Positions 60,140-64,000 of a DNA stretch of 64,000 nucleotides are shown here, in pieces (position 1 is the first letter of the stretch; every line of letters starts with the position of its first letter). This DNA is from Euonymus europaeus (lineage: Eukaryota > Streptophyta > Magnoliopsida > Celastrales > Celastraceae). The notes below the pieces were generated by a model. The model did not search any database and was not told where the DNA came from. It worked only from the letters and a program-made list of their open reading frames with translations. The position numbers and the translations under genes were made by a program. The DNA lies in assembly GCA_963580455.1 (NCBI GenBank), contig OY756962.1, positions 24,565,001 to 24,629,000 of the forward strand, read 5' to 3'.

Positions 60140-60146
60140 TATAAAA
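60140..60146 (+). promoter_or_regulatory. TATA box of GST copy 2
   Basis: TATAAAA lies 90 bp upstream of the start codon in the same context as in copy 1. Confidence 0.55.
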
Positions 60147-60202
60147 GAATCCTAGGCCTCAAGCCTTTAAGTACAGGCTGACTCCCCCTGCCTCCCAGGT
60201 AA

Positions 60203-61329
<1,127 letters not shown>

Positions 61330-61709
61330 GTAGGGTGTTGTTTGTATTGTCAGTTGGCAGTGTGTCTTTTTTTGTTATGTATGCATAAATGACACGAGTG
61401 GGTTTGTCTGTCTACAATATGTAAGAGATGTTTTCCAGAAAATGTACGTGTGTTTCCCTTGTTAAGTAAAGTATCATGATGTTCGCTTTATTGTTCTTGC
61501 TGGCAAGCAGATAGAGTGATTTTTTTCCTCATTGTTTGATGAATTGCATATTAGTAATTTTGTTTTAGCAAGTAATAGTCAACTCTCTGTTAAACACAGA
61601 CGTGGCATGGTAGTTGGAGCTTTGAGGCCAAAAGTGGTGAAGATGTCTTTTAAGTCGTTCCTAAAAAACTTTAGGATTATTTATTTAAAAATTATCTAAT
61701 TTATTAAAA

Positions 61710-62285
61710 TGTTTTCAAATCCGAACCAGCTAAGGAACCGGTGTGATCACCGGTTCCCGGTCCGACCGGTTGAACCGGCCAGTTCGGTAAAATACATAAA
61801 ATATAATTATATTTATAATTTTGAGTGTGTTTATATATTTATATATATAAAAACACAAAAAATGAAAATTCCTATTTTGTCAAAAAATATTATATAATTA
61901 TAAAGATGATTGCAAAATAAAAATGGAAATTCCTATTTTATCAAATTTACCTTATATAATTACAAATTCCTATTTTGTCAAAATAAATATTGAGGTTTAA
62001 TTTCGAAATCGAAAATGAAAACAAAATCAAGATATATTTTCTCCCATTAAAGTCAAAGAAGGAGATGATTTCCTATTTTATGAAGAGAAAAATAAGGAAT
62101 CTAAGATCCTAAACATAATTTCACACATTAATAATTAATAAATATCATTTATTACAATTTATCACAACAAAAATTATTTATTATAATTTATTATAACAAA
62201 ATCGGTTTTAACCGATTTTATGTAGACAATCGGACCGGACTGGCGGCCGGGTGCCGGTCCGAGTCTTACAACATGGATTTATTAT
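61710..62285. mobile_element. Candidate insertion with CCGGTT-rich ends
   Basis: The left side has GAACCGGTGTGATCACCGG and GTCCGACCGGTTGAACCGG. The right side has AATCGGTTTTAACCGATT and GACCGGACTGGCGGCCGG. The interior is AT-rich and non-coding. It interrupts sequence shared between units A and B, which supports insertion. The class cannot be decided; similar GC-rich paired ends occur in some non-autonomous hAT-like elements. Confidence 0.45.
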
Positions 62286-62845
62286 TGATTATATCAAAAA
62301 TAAAATAAAAATAAAAATATCACTAAACGCATAAAAATCATGTATTTATAAGAAAAATATAACAACCACATGGTCTACTTTCTACTCTCTATACATGATA
62401 TTGGACATTTTTTGTTTAGAATTAGGTCTATAAAAAATTCCCGAAAATATATATATATATATCTTTGGTTGATCAACCTTTAAGTCAATATGTCTAACGA
62501 ATTTTATCATCATCGTTGAGATGATAGCTTCCATTTTTTATTTTCTTAAACCATAGTCACTTTCTAACTTATTAAAATTAATTTCTATGGAAGCTTCCCT
62601 AAAATGACATTATTAAATTTATCATAATTCATTATTTTAGATATTTAGATATGGTTAAATTTGCTATCATTCATTTTTATTGGAGACTTGGGCTTTAAAT
62701 TTTTTATTTATTATCCATATTTAAAAATCGTGGGCCGGCCACCTTGTACCCTGCTCGGCCGGCCTCTAAAATAATAGAACCGTATGCTTTAAGCCTTTAA
62801 GTACACCCCACGTACTAGACTCACTCACTCGCTGCCTCCAAGTAA

Positions 62846-63572
<727 letters not shown>

Positions 63573-64000
63573 TGTCACGCCCCGACCCCAGGAGCGTGAC
63601 GTGGAATAAGGTCATTAACTATTTTATCTAACTAACAAAACTTCCGCCACAATTCTTTTTCGACGGTTCGCATATATATATACATATATATATATATTTA
63701 CACATTTATATAAATTTGCGCAAAGGTCCATATATTACGTACACATATATAGTTCCACACATGATCCAAGGAGAGCTCAACTCTCCATGTCCGAAATCAT
63801 AATATAAGTCTAACATGCGTTTTAGAGAGGTTAGATAGATATGTACATATATAGACCTAGACGCCCAAAATGACATCTCCTCCTTTTGGCGGTATGTGCA
63901 TCCTACCTAGCTGCCCGGCCCCCATCGTCAGCTCGATCAACCCTACTAGGCTCACCTAAAAAAAAACCATAAACACGGGAGTGAGCCGAGCTCAGTAGGA
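63573..64000. mobile_element. Start of an unclassified inserted element, cut by the window edge
   Basis: The boundary is marked by the end of repeat homology. The new sequence opens TGTCACGCCCCGACCCC, followed by GAGCGTGAC, an inverted pair with the opening bases. Near the window end it has CACGGGAGTGAGCCGAGCTC. TG-initiated sequences of this type are frequent in plant retroelement LTRs, but neither the far end nor any coding part is visible. Confidence 0.45.

Overview
This is a stretch of nuclear DNA from a flowering plant, almost certainly a eudicot. The evidence is intron-rich genes with GT-AG junctions, an AT-rich background, a Ty1/copia retrotransposon, many MITEs, a tau-class glutathione transferase cluster, and plant-specific families (CRR4-like PPR protein, DUF1442, UDP-glucuronate 4-epimerase). 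I cannot name the species.

Layout. Positions 1-770 hold the 5' part of a minus-strand DUF1499 gene that leaves the window on the left. It shares a 337-bp divergent promoter with KU80 (1108-7763, plus strand, 12 coding exons). Next is a myeloid leukemia factor-like (MLF) gene with a 5' noncoding exon near 8.4 kb and coding exons at 14060-16169. Its first intron carries a complete copia element (8963-13506) with an uninterrupted 1327-aa ORF, LTRs that look identical, and a 5-bp target-site duplication. Downstream lie DUF1442 (19467-20230, minus), a repeat-rich gap, an intronless CRR4-type PPR gene (28483-30384, plus), an LRR receptor-like pseudokinase (31230-33828, minus), an RNA 2'-phosphotransferase (37818-41133, plus), an intronless UDP-glucuronate 4-epimerase (44257-45570, minus), a decayed EPSP synthase gene (47960-50275, minus) containing a solo LTR, and three tau GST copies (54998-63205, plus).

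From memory, the order EPSPS, GAE4, tRNA 2'-phosphotransferase, LRR kinase, CRR4, DUF1442, MLF follows Arabidopsis At2g45300 to At2g45380. If so, most of the window is a conserved collinear block, and the EPSPS copy at the ancestral position has died here. The GST cluster is more dynamic. Copy 1 is intact. Copy 2 is broken by a 5-bp tandem duplication. Copy 3 shows only exon 1, followed by nested repeats up to the window edge.

The genes do not form one pathway. They are housekeeping genes (DNA end joining, chloroplast RNA editing, tRNA/RNA 2'-phosphate removal, pectin-sugar synthesis) separated by transposon-filled gaps. No previously undescribed multi-gene system is evident. The most notable items are the young copia insertion, the EPSPS relic at a syntenic site, the GST birth-and-death cluster, and a composite Mutator-like element at 25.7-28.2 kb. 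All exon coordinates were derived by eye from splice motifs and recalled homologues.
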